A stretch of 64,000 nucleotides of DNA from Euptelea pleiosperma (lineage: Eukaryota; Streptophyta; Magnoliopsida; Ranunculales; Eupteleaceae). The position numbers were made by a program, and so were the translations under genes. The first letter of the stretch is position 1; each line of letters opens with the position of its first letter. Positions 44,238-54,830 of this stretch are shown one piece after another. The notes beneath the pieces were generated by a model that was not told the DNA's origin, did not search any database, and saw only the letters and a list, made by a program, of their open reading frames with translations. Where the stretch lies: the NCBI GenBank assembly GCA_035048495.1, contig CM068545.1, positions 15,087,702 through 15,151,701 on the forward strand. Reading direction: 5' to 3'.

Positions 44238-44599
44238 GCCCATGATCCTAATCACCCCGTTGCAGCCTCGATTGCATGTTGTCTCTCTTCGGTGTTTCAA
44301 ATAAGTTTGGATGTTCTCTGTGAGTATCTTTGGTTATATGGGTTAGGAAGTACATAGGTCATTGTATATTTTGGAGCTTACTCCACAACTTAAATTCTTG
44401 TTGACTGTTCTGTCTTGCATGCTACCATGTTTTGACGTCCGCAATACAAAATGCTTCTAGTGACGTGTCTCTCTCTATTCATTTTCACAGTTCTTTGCGT
44501 AAATATATAGCATTTATTATACTTCCACATGCATTGTTAGCCTGGGTAGAAAGTGGTTGGCGATGGGATGCAGGGCCGGCTGTCCTCGCTTCATCGCCA
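44238..44599 (+). other. 3' UTR and flank of the FLOE-like gene
   Basis: Probable 3' UTR after the TAA at 44235-44237. No canonical AATAAA was found close by; 'TTGTATATTTTGG' near 44361 is a possible upstream element. Confidence 0.4.
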
Positions 44600-45170
44600 A
44601 GTTAAGACTCTTCAGTTTATGGCTTGAGTTTTTCGCTCCTACAGTTTAGATGGCCCATCAATACCAAACCAAACCAAACCCACGGCCTGGCTGGATTCGA
44701 ACCCGCTTTCTTCCACCAATGAATTTAAAAAAAAAAAAACATTTAAGAAAACTAGGGGTTTTATTGGGCCCGAACCAGTCTGAGCCCAACTCAAGTTCCG
44801 GGCAAACCAAACCAGGCCTGAAAATTCACCTGAAAATTCAAGAACGACTCGTCTCACCCTGAGACCCGACCGAACCTGGACCGAATTTAGGCCCAACATC
44901 GGATTCTAAGCCCAGCCTGAAGCCGATTAAAAAATAAAATCCCTTCTATTTTTTGGAGAATTTTTAAAGGGGTTTTAGTGGGCTAAGACCCGGTATGAGC
45001 CCGCGCCTGAACCCTGCCTGAGCATTCGGCCAAGCCTGGCCCCATTTTTCGGGCTTTGGTCTGTGCTCAGGTATGGGCCCTCAAGTTTTGGCTTGGCCTG
45101 ACTAAACTTGGGCTAGCCCAAAAACCAAAAAACCTGTAAAGTTGGGCCAGGTAACCCGAATGTACACCAA
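44600..45170. mobile_element. Decayed hAT-like element rich in GGCCC/AACC words
   Basis: The sequence is built from repeated words such as CCTGAGCCC, GGGCCTG and AACCAAACC, and ends 'GGTAACCCGAATGTACACC', resembling a worn hAT right end. It is compositionally like the intact hAT at 31214-31755. No target duplication is visible. Confidence 0.4.
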
Positions 45171-45599
45171 CCACAAAGCGTTGATCCGCTTGCCTAATAG
45201 TATGTGACCCCACCCCCCCACACCACCCCCCCAAATGAAACTGTTCTTGACATTATTATTACGCTTTCAGTAGAGGGACACTTTTGCTGAAGAACTAAAC
45301 TCCAAGCTTGTTCTTGAGAGTGACGATAAAGATGACGGATTTTGTGCATCAGATCGGGCAAAGGTTGAACTGTTCACTTTTGATCACTAGCGTTAGTGGA
45401 GTTCCTCTGTACCTAACCTTGATTTCGATTTGTTTTGAAATTCAAATTCATTTGAAAATAGGGTTGTCAGGACTCAGGAATCAGGATCCCAACAAAAAAA
45501 CAAAAAGGGTTTGGCAGGTGGGTGTACTTGTCGCAGAGGCGTTACTTACGGAGTAAAACTTGTGTCGCAAGAAGTTGTGACGGGTGAGTAAAACTTGCC
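45171..45599. other. Intergenic, no gene seen
   Basis: A C-rich tract (about 45209-45231) and an unsupported 82-codon frame; nothing else. Confidence 0.4.
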
Positions 45600-46020
45600 T
45601 GACCACCTATAATATGAGCCACGTGGTACACTCTTACAGGACACTGACCGTATAGATGTATCATGTATGGCCAATCCGAATAAAACTTTGATGACAGGGC
45701 ACAATATGAGCCACGTGGAACATTCTTAGAGGACTCTGACCATATGGATGTTTGGCCAATCATTAGGTGGACCTACAAACCAAAAATCATCCCGATTAGT
45801 GATTTCTAGGAGTTGGATTGGAATTGTTTTCATGCGTTGATTTTAACGGTGGGAAATTTGAGCATTATTGACCATTATTTGAGGTACAAAGATCCAAAGG
45901 TTTGAAAACACTAATCGAGCTGATTTTTGGTTTGTGGGTCCTCCTAATGATTGGAAAAACATCCATACGGTCAGAGTCCTCTAAGAGTATGCCACATGGA
46001 TCCTAAGAGGACTTAAAAAC
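45600..46020. repeat. Family A palindrome, near-complete plus truncated copy
   Basis: A truncated left arm (45605-45680) precedes a near-full copy. Left arm: 'ACAATATGAGCCACGTGGAA' (45701), 'CATATGGATGTTTGGCCAAT', 'ACCAAAAATCATCCCGATTA'. Right arm: 'GCTGATTTTTGGTTTGTGGG', 'CATCCATACGGTCAGAGTCC'. The core has 'GAGCATTATTGACCATTATT'. Confidence 0.7.
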
Positions 46021-46039
46021 CAAGTGGACTTATAAAAGT

Positions 46040-46485
46040 TTTACTTGGCCAATCCCTAAGTGGACTTATAAACCAAAAATCAGCTTGATTAGTGATTTCA
46101 AATCTTTGGATCTTTGTACCCAAATAATGGTAAATAATGCTCAAATTGATACGATTAAAATCAACCCATGAAAATGACTTCAACTAACGCTTAGAAATCA
46201 CTGATGAGGTTGATTTTGGGTTATAGGTCCACCTAGGGATTGGCCAAACATCTATACTGTCAGTGTGAAATGGTAACGTGGCTTATATTGTGGGTGGTCA
46301 GGTAGCTACCTGACAAGTAAAACATTGATGACACACTCTTAGAGGACTAACGTATCGATAGCCAATCCCTAGGTGGACCTACAAACCAAAAGTCAGCCTG
46401 ATTAGTGATTTCTAGGCGTTGGATTGGAATTATTTTCACAGGTTGATTTTAACAGCGGGAATTTGAGCAGGTAAGATTCACTCGG
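46040..46485. repeat. Family A copies, one worn and one left half
   Basis: 46040-46305 is a worn full-size copy ending 'TAACGTGGCTTATATTGTGG'. 46330-46480 holds a left half ('CCAATCCCTAGGTGGACC', 'AAAAGTCAGCCTGATTAGTG'). Confidence 0.6.
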
Positions 46486-46724
46486 GTAGGGTAAACAGTC
46501 CTGAGCGAGTGGAGTAGTCTATTTCGAGTAAAACTTTGATGAAAGGGGGGCCCTGTCATGCAGCGGCGGAGCCAAGATTTTGTTCAAGGGGGGGCACCAG
46601 AGCTACATAAGAGTAACCGGATAATGGCTAGTAGACCACAGATCAGTGGTACAGGGGGGAGGGGGAGTAAAACTTTGATGACAGTGTGCTATCATCGAAG
46701 CCCCTGACAGCCCACTATTTGAGG

Positions 46725-47025
46725 CACGTGGCACATTATTAAAGGATGCTGACCTTATGGATGTTTGGCCAATCCTTAGGTGAACCTACAAACCAAAAAT
46801 CAACATGATTAATGATTTCTAGACGTTTGATTGGAGTCATTTTAGTAGGTTGATATTAACCATTAGAATTTGCGCATACTGACCATTATTTGGGTACAAA
46901 GATCCAAAGGTGTGAAATCACTAATCAAACTGAGTTTTGGTTTGTAGGTCCACCTAGGGATTGGAAAAACATCCATACGGTTAGAGTCCTCTAAGAATGT
47001 GCTACGTGGATCATATTGTGGGCTA
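46725..47025. repeat. Family A palindrome nested in hAT element
   Basis: Left arm 'TGAGGCACGTGGCACATTAT' and 'TTATGGATGTTTGGCCAATC'. Right arm 'CCTAGGGATTGGAAAAACAT' and 'GTGCTACGTGGATCATATTG'. The core has 'GGGTACAAAGATCCAAAGG'. Confidence 0.7.
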
Positions 47026-47154
47026 CGAGCCGCTGTCATCAAAGTTCTAATCTTGTGCGAGGCTCTAGGACAAAGACTGAAGGGTTTTGCAATTGAAAGG
47101 TCACGATGTAACTAGTTTTAGCTCAAACTTCGAGCTAGCACTATATTTGTAACT

Positions 47155-47425
47155 CTACCACTGCCACCTGGGCCCACTGACCGCATGGATGCTTAGCCCA
47201 TCCCTTGGTAGACACTGATACAAAATATCAGCTTATTTGATAATATTTAACCTTTGGTTAGTACTCACAAAATTGGGTGAATCCAACGGATAGAATCACG
47301 CTTTAAAAAGTACTAAAATCTAATGGCTAGAAATTATCAATCATAGTGATACTTGGTATGCATATCCACCAAGGGGTGGGCTAAACATCCATGCGGTCAG
47401 AGCGACCAGATGGCAGCAGTGCGTT
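47155..47425. repeat. Family A variant nested in hAT element
   Basis: The arms 'CTGGGCCCACTGACCGCATG' and 'CATGCGGTCAGAGCGACCAG' enclose a core with 'AAAAAGTACTAAAATC'. Same variant as 15880-16165 and 55690-55960. Confidence 0.6.
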
Positions 47426-47639
47426 AACAAGAGTTGAGGGGGGGCACGTGCCCCCCTGGCCCCTATGTGGCTCCGCCGCTGCTGTCATGGAGGCCGGTGG
47501 CATACTTTTAGAGGACTTTAACAAATTACTTTTTAAAAAGTCTTTTTAAAACCAAAGCTTAAACCATGGGTATACATGGCGCGCAATCATTGGAGCATGC
47601 TGTTTAAAAAATCCCGCTGCATAAAAAATTTTCTCCATG

Positions 47640-47850
47640 GATTCCAGTCATTTTCATGGGTTGATTTAAACCGTGGTAATTTGAGCATTATTAACCATTA
47701 TCTGGGTACAAGGATCCAAAGGTTAGAAATCATTAATCAGGCTGATTTTTAGTTTGCACGTCCATCTAGGGATTGGCCAAACATCCATAGGGTCAACATC
47801 CTCTAAAAGTGTGCCACGCGCTCATATTGTGCGCGATCAGCAAAGTTTTA
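47640..47850. repeat. Family A palindrome, right half with outer end
   Basis: Carries 'TGAGCATTATTAACCATTAT', 'GATTGGCCAAACATCCATAG', 'GTGTGCCACGCGCTCATATT' and the outer end 'CAAAGTTTTACTT', complementary to the 'AGTAAAACTT' left ends seen elsewhere. Confidence 0.6.
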
Positions 47851-48464
47851 CTTCTCTAAATGAACCTACAGACCAAAAATCATCTCAATTAGTGATTTAC
47901 AACCGTTGGATTGGGTGGGATTCGAGCTTTAGAAATAACTAATCATGCTGATTTTTTTACCTAAACTTGGTTTTCTGTATATACATCCCTTCCCTTATAT
48001 GGTGTATCGAATAAAAGGAAAGGAGGGGGTCGAGTGAGGAAAAATAGTATGGCCAGGTAGTACCATTTGGATGGTTCATGCGCACATCCATGATAGGAAC
48101 GTTAGTGGATGGTGTGTTCCTACACACATGTTGTGTTGTCTGGACAACTTAGTCAATCTTTTAGGGTAAATAGTTATTTAATATGGTATGAAAGCCTTAA
48201 GGCTTAAAAAGTCGCGGGCTCAAGTTTCCAGCAGTGTATTCTCACTGAGGGGGCGTGTTAACGGATGGTGTGTTCCCGTGCAAGTGTTGTGTTGGCTTAA
48301 CGACCTGTTGGCATATACAGTTATTTCACCTTTTACCGAAAAATTGTCGATCTTTTAGAGTAAACGGTTGTTTAACAAAGGAATAAAAGTTAATTGATCT
48401 TCGCAAAAATATTTCTGACATAGAAAGTATATTCCTGTGAAGTGAATCTAGGAGTTTCCACATG
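47851..48464. other. Intergenic, no gene seen
   Basis: A GGATGGTGTGTTCC motif repeats at about 48107-48121 and 48261-48277. No coding sequence is supported. Confidence 0.4.
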
Positions 48465-49140
48465 GTATATAACGGATTAAGGGCGTTACCATTTTTCCCG
48501 TTAAAACGAATTGTAACGGATTGGGTCAATTTTTTATATTGTTAGCAATGTTGAAATGAACTGATTTTTGTGATGATGATCATCATGACAATGACAACTC
48601 AATGTATGGTGGATTGTCCAACTTGATTTCCATGTGGGCCCCACCACCGGGTGTAAGAAATGGGTGTAGCTCTAGACCGACTCTTCAAACAAAATAAAAA
48701 TTTCTGAAATAAGGTTTTTTTTTCTTTTTTTTTAACTTAGCCACCCCCTTCAGTTTTAGTTTAGTACCCCCCTATTAGAGCACGCTGACCATATGGATGT
48801 TTGGGCAGTCTCTAGGTGGATCTACAGACCAAAAATCAGCCTGATTAATGATTTCAAACCATTGGATCTTAATTTTTACCCCAATTAATGCTCAATAATG
48901 CACAAATTACACAGTTAAAAATCATCTCATGAAAATGACTCCAATCCAATGCTTAAAAAATTACCAATCAGGCTAATTTCTGTTATTTTTCCATCATTTT
49001 CCGTTTTTAAATTCCAGCACCATTTTTCTGGTTATTTTCCGATTTTGCCTCTGAGCGTTACAATTCGTTAAAACGGAAAAAAACGGTAACGCCCCCAGTC
49101 CATTATACCGTTATAACGGCTCCTTTTAAACCTTGGCCGG
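48465..49140. repeat. Family D inverted repeat split by later insertions
   Basis: Left arm 'TATAACGGATTAAGGGCGTT' and 'AAAACGAATTGTAACGG' (48470-48525). Right arm 'TTACAATTCGTTAAAACGG' and 'GGTAACGCCCCCAGTCC' (49045-49105), ending 'CTTTTAAACC'. Between them lie a family A half (48775-48975) and other sequence, so the arms were pushed apart after insertion. Confidence 0.65.
48775..48975. repeat. Family A palindrome, left arm and core
   Basis: 'CATATGGATGTTTGGGCAGT', 'AGACCAAAAATCAGCCTGAT' and 'AATGCTTAAAAAATTACC', with only the inner right arm remaining. Nested inside the family D element. Confidence 0.6.
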
Positions 49141-49653
49141 TTATACTCAATTGATTGTGCCCCCCTTGAACAAAATCCTGGCTCTGCCGCTGCTTGTATT
49201 GGCCTTATAATAGTATTGATTGAGTTATTTTGATACATCCATGGGGCCTACATTGAGAGAAGGTAAGGGCTAATTTTTAGTGAGGATGATCTCTTCGCTA
49301 TGGTCACAAAACAATAAAAGAAAAAAAGGAGTTCTAGAATCATCTACACATGAGCCTGATATAGGCGTGATAAAATATCTTAGGCCTATATATCATCGTC
49401 GTTGTCGTCGTAATTGTCAGCAACATGAAATCATGAATCTGATTTGTCATTTGACTTGGTTTAGAGCGATATCTTTTGTCAAACATATGTTTTAAATCTT
49501 TCTTTTTTTTTTACTATTTCCATTCATGTCATTTTTTTGACATTCTTTCTCCTTTTCATGACTTTCAATTTGTACCAAAACATTCATGTTAGTCATATTG
49601 GTGCCACACATCTTAGTCTTATATTTAATTATGTCAAAACCGATTGTGTGTGT

Positions 49654-49655
<2 letters not shown>
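49141..49655. other. Intergenic with a hAT terminus fragment
   Basis: 49158-49192 reads 'GTGCCCCCCTTGAACAAAAT' then 'CCTGGCTCTGCCGCTG', the right terminus of a Tip100-like hAT whose left end was not found. The rest shows nothing coding. Confidence 0.45.
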
Positions 49656-49656
<1 letters not shown>

Positions 49657-49696
<40 letters not shown>

Positions 49697-49710
49697 AGGG
49701 AGGGAGGAGG

Positions 49711-49765
<55 letters not shown>
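49657..49765. repeat. GA/GGGA microsatellite, about 109 bp
   Basis: A (GA)n tract interrupted by GGGAGGGA units, nearly pure purine on the plus strand. (GA)n tracts can bind BPC/GAGA-binding proteins, but no gene start is nearby. Confidence 0.9.
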
Positions 49766-49769
<4 letters not shown>

Positions 49770-50389
49770 AGGTTTTTTAAAAAAGAATATGAAATGACAT
49801 TTTTTTTCCTTTTTTATATTTAACGCTTGTTTAATATATGAAATTTTTTACATACACCCCTATGACTTGGTCCATTAATGCCTTTGTCTTCAACCTTGGA
49901 ACAAGGGGTTAGGCCAAAACTCAAATCAAACAGCTGTTGATTTGAAGGCTAATATCCTCTTGGCCGTTGATAGTGGAGACCTATGTGATACAGGGTTGGA
50001 TGGGTGGTTACCAATGTATAAGGTAAGAAGTATAGTGCAATTTGTCATGGACACCTTCCTAGTTCGGGAATTTACCCATGTGACACTCCCTCCTAGTTCA
50101 CAAGTCAGCGTTACCCGATCGCTGCTTAGATCGCAGTCACACAAACAAGCAAGGTACAAATATATGGAACAAGAATCGATGATTAGTTCTTTAAAGAGAA
50201 ATAGAAAGACAATACAACCTATTCTAAACACCAGAGGAGCAGAGGCTGCAAGAATTTGCCAAGGGGTCAGGCACAGCTCCACTCACCTCCCCTCTAAAGA
50301 GTATAACACAACCAAACATAAATAAATCCTCTAACGGGTCAGTTTCCATTCAGATGTCAATGTACCCAAAATTGGAACCTATTATATTT
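49766..50389. other. Intergenic, no gene seen
   Basis: Two overlapping frames of 118-127 codons on opposite strands (49926-50325) have no recognisable domain; they may be chance or a worn coding relic. Confidence 0.35.
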
Positions 50390-50455
50390 AGGTATGACAA
50401 TTTCGATTGGTTCCTATTGGGTATCGATTAATCGGGTACAATTGACACCCTTTTA
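50390..50455. mobile_element. Deletion remnant of TAGGGGTGTCAA hAT family
   Basis: A worn left end (TAGGTATGACAATTT) lies only about 50 bases from the right end (CGGGTACAATTGACACCC), with 'GGTTCC' between. Most of the interior is lost. Confidence 0.4.
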
Positions 50456-50909
50456 TTTTGGGTGATCATCAAAATATGATTAATAATCTAAGAAAAGGTA
50501 CAAATATTGCATAGATTGGATGGTCAAGATTACCTCATATATAGGTTGATCTTTTGACAAAGCAAAAATCTCGTAAGTTAACCAATGTGATGGCAAAATA
50601 TTGGTATATAAGGAGAGTTAATACCCCTAGTCTATGTGTACCTGACAATTTTCATGTCGATTTCATCTCTGTCTCTTCACAGTTTTATTGTATCCTTCCA
50701 TTGTCATTTCATATTTGTTTTCCCCGCATTGCATGAAGCTTTTTTTAAGAAATTTTTCACATTTCCAGTTCTCGTTTCTCACACACGTTTCCCTTTCAGG
50801 CAAATATACACTTGGGTGCTTTAAAAAAAGTAAAATTTTGAAGTTCGAAAAGTTGAAGTTGTCCATTTACTTTTATTGAAACAATTTAAGTGTTTGAGTA
50901 TTTCAGTAA

Positions 50910-51285
50910 AGGGTGAGATCGGGGAACAACATTTTTGACAAAAAAATATTGCCACAGTAGGCTAATGTATTAATTATAAGTTTTGGAGGGGGGTGATTTT
51001 TGGCGAGGATGGTCTCTATGGTAAGTAGATCATCTTCACAAAAATTCAAATCATTCCAATATTCGTAGACCGGTTTACAAGTTGTCTCTATCGTTAACTT
51101 GAAAACCACATATGATGTGGTTAGAAATTTCAAAATGTACTGATTTTTCGTAGGGGTGATCTATATGGTGAGGGGATCATCCTGACCAAAAATCAACTAC
51201 CGATTCATCTTCCGTGTGGGTCCGCCAAAATTGTTGTCAAAATGTTGTATGAAATTGTTGTTCCCCGATCCCGACCTTTCAGTAA
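50910..51285. repeat. Family B element, GATGATCTC core
   Basis: Left end 'GTGAGATCGGGGAACAAC' and right end 'TTGTTCCCCGATCCCGACC' are inverted. The core has 'TTGGCGAGGATGGTCTC', 'GGTGAGGGGATCATCC' and 'TTCATCTTCCGTGTGGGTCC'. Confidence 0.65.
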
Positions 51286-51494
51286 AAATCCTTTAAATTG
51301 GCCTTTCACAGCATAGTGGAGGAGAGGTTGCTTTTACATCCCATGGATCTCCTCCCGTCCTCTATACAATTATAAAGCCAGAACCGATGTTAACGTTCAC
51401 GGAGCTTCAATTAAATGCCTCTCACTTTGAAGGCTATTTTAAAGCCAAAACCTGGGAGGGTACCATGCACAAGACATGTCTGCGTCGGACCGCA

Positions 51495-51775
51495 CGCTTA
51501 GAGACAATTGACCGTAAGGATGTTTATCCCATCCCTAGGTGAACCTACATACCAAATATCCGCCTGGTCAGTGATTTCAAGCCTTTGGATCTGATTACCC
51601 CAAATAAAGCTCAAAATCTACGGTTAAAAATCAACCGACGAAAATGACTCAAATCAAATCCTTAAAAATCATTTATCAGGCTGCTTTTTTGCATGTAGGT
51701 CCACATAGGGATGGGACAAACATCGATAGGTCGGTGATGTCTAAAAACGTGCCACGTGTAAGGTGCACGTGCATC
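51495..51775. repeat. Family A palindrome, diverged
   Basis: 'CGTAAGGATGTTTATCCCAT' and 'GGTCCACATAGGGATGGGAC' are the paired arms; the right end has 'GCCACGTGTAAGGTGCACGT', as at 17640. Confidence 0.6.
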
Positions 51776-52659
51776 ACATGTGGCATTCTCTTATTGCTTG
51801 ATAAAAAATAAAAATGAAAAGATAACTCCTCGTCCTCCCAGGTACATATCTTCGAACATTGCTCTCTAAAAAGTACTCAACGGCATCATTTCCACAGAGA
51901 AGAGCCGCTCCTACTAATGAATAATTGTAGGACCCAAAGCATGCAGGATTAATCATGACATGATGTCACCATTGGCGACAAACTCGCATTCATGAAATAG
52001 ATGGTTACAAGGGGAGACGCTTCCATGCGTCAGGGCCGTATAGACCAAACAAAACGGCCCTGTTCAGTCTGCGCCACGTCAGCAAAAAAAAAAACTAACA
52101 AGGCAAGTGCAACCCAGTTTGTGGGTTTTGTGGCGCAAAAAATATGAGGGGCGCTCTCTCAAAATGTTGTAGTAACGACATTTACGTTATTTTTGTAATC
52201 CCCCGTATTTGAAAGTAATTAGTAGAACCTCCTTAAACATTCAAAATTTAATAACACCCCTTGACCTAGTCTAACCGTCATGACTTGCATCACACGCCAT
52301 TAATACATTTATGAAATAACATTTGCGTTATTTTTGTAACCCCCTATATTTGAAAGTAATTAGTTGAACCTCCTTATACTTTCAAACTTTAAGAACACCC
52401 ATTGAACTAGTCTAACCGTCATTAACTCACGTTAAAACCTGACTTGCATCACGCGCCCATTAATACACTTATGAATGGACCAAAATGTCTCAGATGCAAA
52501 GTCAATGACGAATAGATTAGGTCAATCGGGTATTCTAAAGACTAAAAGTTTGGGGGTTATTGCTCAGGGCCGTTTCTACCTTAAGGCGGTCACCTAAGGC
52601 TCCTTGGTGAGAGAAGCCCCCAGCAAACATCCCACTATAAGCCTAGATCCTACAAAGCG
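51776..52659. other. Intergenic with an internal duplication
   Basis: 52160-52290 and 52305-52460 are imperfect direct repeats ('ACGTTATTTTTGTAA', 'TTTGAAAGTAATTAG', 'AACCTCCTTA', 'CTAGTCTAACCGTCAT'). No coding sequence. Confidence 0.5.
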
Positions 52660-53370
52660 ACATTTTTTTCAAGCCCACTAACCACATGGATGTTTAGCCC
52701 ACCCACCATTGGATTTGCAACCAAAAATCAACCTGATTGGTTGTTTCTAGCCATAGATTTAGTATTTTTTAGGATTAATTCTAGCCGTTGGATTCACGCA
52801 GCTAGCGGAGGAGCCAGGATTTTGTTCTAGGAGGGTCACAATCAATTGAGTAGAACCGCCTACAATATGAGCCACGTGGCATATTTTTAGAGATTTCTGA
52901 CCATATGGATACTTGGCTCAACCATAGTTGGACATACATACCAAAAATTAGCTTTATTAGTGGTTTCTAAGCATTGGATTGGAGTCATTTTCATGGGTTG
53001 ATTTTTAGCTATGAAATTTGATCATTATCGACCATTTTTGAGGTGTACAAAGATCCAAAGGTTTGAAATCACTAATCAGACTGATTTTTGGTCTGTAAGT
53101 CCACCTAGGGACTGCCCAAACATCCATTCAGTCTGCAACCTCCGAGAGAGGCACTAAACTTAATCTAAAATAAAAGTAGTTTCATAAATAATTTGTTTTG
53201 CTTTTTTAAGTTTTCAAAGTTGAGGGGATGGTTCCCCCAGCCCCTTCCTGGCTCTGCCCTTGGATTAAAGCATGTTTTTTAGGTAATAAATCCAATAGCT
53301 AGAAATCATCAATCAAGCTGATTTTTAATGTGTTTATCCACCAATAGGTGAGTTGAACATCCTCGGAATC
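52660..53370. repeat. Family A variant split by a hAT insertion
   Basis: Outer arms 'GCCCACTAACCACATGGATG' (52675) and the worn right arm to about 53370 belong to one family A variant. At TTGGATT it is interrupted by the hAT element 52796-53259 and resumes with TTGGATTA. Confidence 0.6.
52796..53259. mobile_element. Tip100-like hAT element carrying a family A copy
   Basis: The ends 'AGCGGAGGAGCCAGG' and 'CCTGGCTCTGCCC' are worn Tip100-type termini. The flanks TTGGATTC (52788-52795) and TTGGATTA (53260-53267) match 7 of 8. Inside, 52860-53160 is a near-full family A palindrome with 'GAGCCACGTGGCATAT'. Confidence 0.6.
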
Positions 53371-53614
53371 ATTAGGCCCAAAAAATGATGTAGAACCACA
53401 AGAGTCTTCTGCATGGACTGCAACGGGAGTCCTCTGCATATAAACTTTTTACGTAAAGTTTTATTATCAAGAATAATTATTAAATAAAAATTTTCTATTA
53501 TACAGAGATTTTCATATATATTAAATATAAGGCCTTGTATAGAGTCTTCCTCTTAGACCTCAAGGCCCTCAACTAAATTGTATCGAGATGGCCTCTGCTG
53601 GCATGCTTGACCCA
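53371..53614. other. Intergenic, no gene seen
   Basis: AT-rich; no structure recognised. Confidence 0.4.
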
Positions 53615-53622
53615 GTAAATTG

Positions 53623-53817
53623 GGGAAAATCTAGTCTGCGACCATTTGCAGACTTAAAAGTATGCAAATTGGCATCCTCCATTGAAAAATGTGTTTTTAG
53701 TTTATAAAATATTTTTTTAAAACATTGATATAATACATTTTTCAAGGGACATCCAACCGTACTGACAATGTTTACATACTTTTAAGTCTGCAAATGGCTG
53801 CAGACTAGATTTGTCCG
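53623..53817. mobile_element. 195-bp MITE with 8-bp target duplication
   Basis: Long inverted ends: 'AAATCTAGTCTGCGACCATT' and 'AATGGCTGCAGACTAGATTT', continuing with GCAGACTTAAAAGTATG and its complement. Flanked by GTAAATTG on both sides (53615-53622 and 53818-53825). An 8-bp duplication suggests a hAT-type MITE. Similar 'AAATCTAGTATGC' ends occur at about 24112-24275. Confidence 0.8.
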
Positions 53818-53825
53818 GTAAATTG

Positions 53826-54116
53826 AATGTTAAATATTTGAGCCACCGTTATGATGTATTTTTGTCACTTCCTTTCTTTGACTTGATTGTCATAAAATAT
53901 TTAAAACACCATATTTCCGCACTATATCATCACCTTCTCTTCAGACTTTCTTACTTTTCTCTCTCCCCATTGTTTCAAGAAAAAAAAAAAAAAGGGAGAA
54001 AAAAAGGAAGATGAAAAATGGACCCTTCTTTCGAGGTCTTTCAAAGGTGCTGTTGCATTTTGAAAGGAACTTGAAAATTCTTTTTAAAGAGATTCCTAAT
54101 CATCTCTTTCAAAGTC
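53826..54116. other. Intergenic, no gene seen
   Basis: T-rich then A-rich; short frames only. Confidence 0.4.
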
Positions 54117-54119
54117 TTA

Positions 54120-54409
54120 GGGCCTGTTTGGATCATCATCAATGCGCAAAAAAAAGATATATAATTTTTGGCTCAGGCTTCGAGGATTCAATCTTTTTTG
54201 ACTCATCTTTCACTCATGTCCTTGGCCATGGATTCGGCAAGAAGTGATGCCAGCTCAGCATTATCAATCACAGTTGGATTCTCAAGTTCTACACCCGAGA
54301 AAATAAGTGAAAAAACAAGTCCCCTGAGCCCGACCCATAATTTTTTGCTTGAAAAAAGTTTTAAAAAAACTATTTTTCTTGTGCAAAAAATGGCAATCCA
54401 AACAGGCCA
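54120..54409. mobile_element. Tourist-like MITE containing a family B element
   Basis: The ends GGGCCTGTTTGGAT and ATCCAAACAGGCC are inverted repeats flanked by TTA (54117-54119 and 54410-54412), the PIF/Harbinger pattern. The interior from about 54166 to 54340 is a family B GAGAATCCAA-core element ('TGCCAGCTCAGCATTATC', 'GAGCCCGACCC'), inserted into the MITE. Confidence 0.8.
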
Positions 54410-54569
54410 TTACATTTTCATTATTTATTAAGGTATAAAGTATAATTTAACTCATCAAAGCTCGATAATAAAGCAATGGCTTCTTAAAAGTCGCATATGT
54501 TCCCCAAGAGAGAAGAATAAACAAAGCAAAAGCTCGATTAAGTTGACCATATTCTAAATCAAGTTGATA

Positions 54570-54830
54570 AAGTGCCATGTGGCACACTATTTCGGGCCCA
54601 CTGAATCTCTTGAATGTTTGGCCACATCTTGGTGGACTTACATACCAAATGTCAGTGTGATTGGTGATTTCAAACCGTTTGATTTGACCACATTTTTCTC
54701 ATGGGCAATATGAACTCGCCTATGGGTTGGTTCCAAGTCAATGATGGAATCATGCTCAAATCCATTGGCTATAAATCACTAATCAAACTAATTTTTAATA
54801 TGTGTAGATCCATCAAGGTTGGGATAAGGA
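54570..54830. repeat. Family A palindrome, diverged
   Basis: 'GTGCCATGTGGCACACTATT' opens the left arm; 'ACCAAATGTCAGTGTGATTG' and 'ATCACTAATCAAACTAATTT' are the inner arm blocks. Confidence 0.55.

Larger units (their letters stand above)
46561..47481. mobile_element. Tip100-like hAT element, 921 bp, perfect 8-bp TSD
   Basis: The ends CAGCGGCGGAGCC and GGCTCCGCCGCTG are exact inverted repeats, typical of Tip100-group hAT elements. Both sides carry CTGTCATG (46553-46560 and 47482-47489), an exact 8-bp target duplication. The interior has no transposase but holds a family A palindrome (about 46725-47025) and a family A variant (about 47155-47425), so it served as a landing platform. Confidence 0.87.

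Noticed and set aside
49586..49771. Glu/Arg-repeat frame
   Set aside because: Translation of the GA microsatellite.
49926..50325. Overlapping frames of 118 and 127 codons on opposite strands
   Set aside because: No recognisable domain or splice structure; kept only as a mention.
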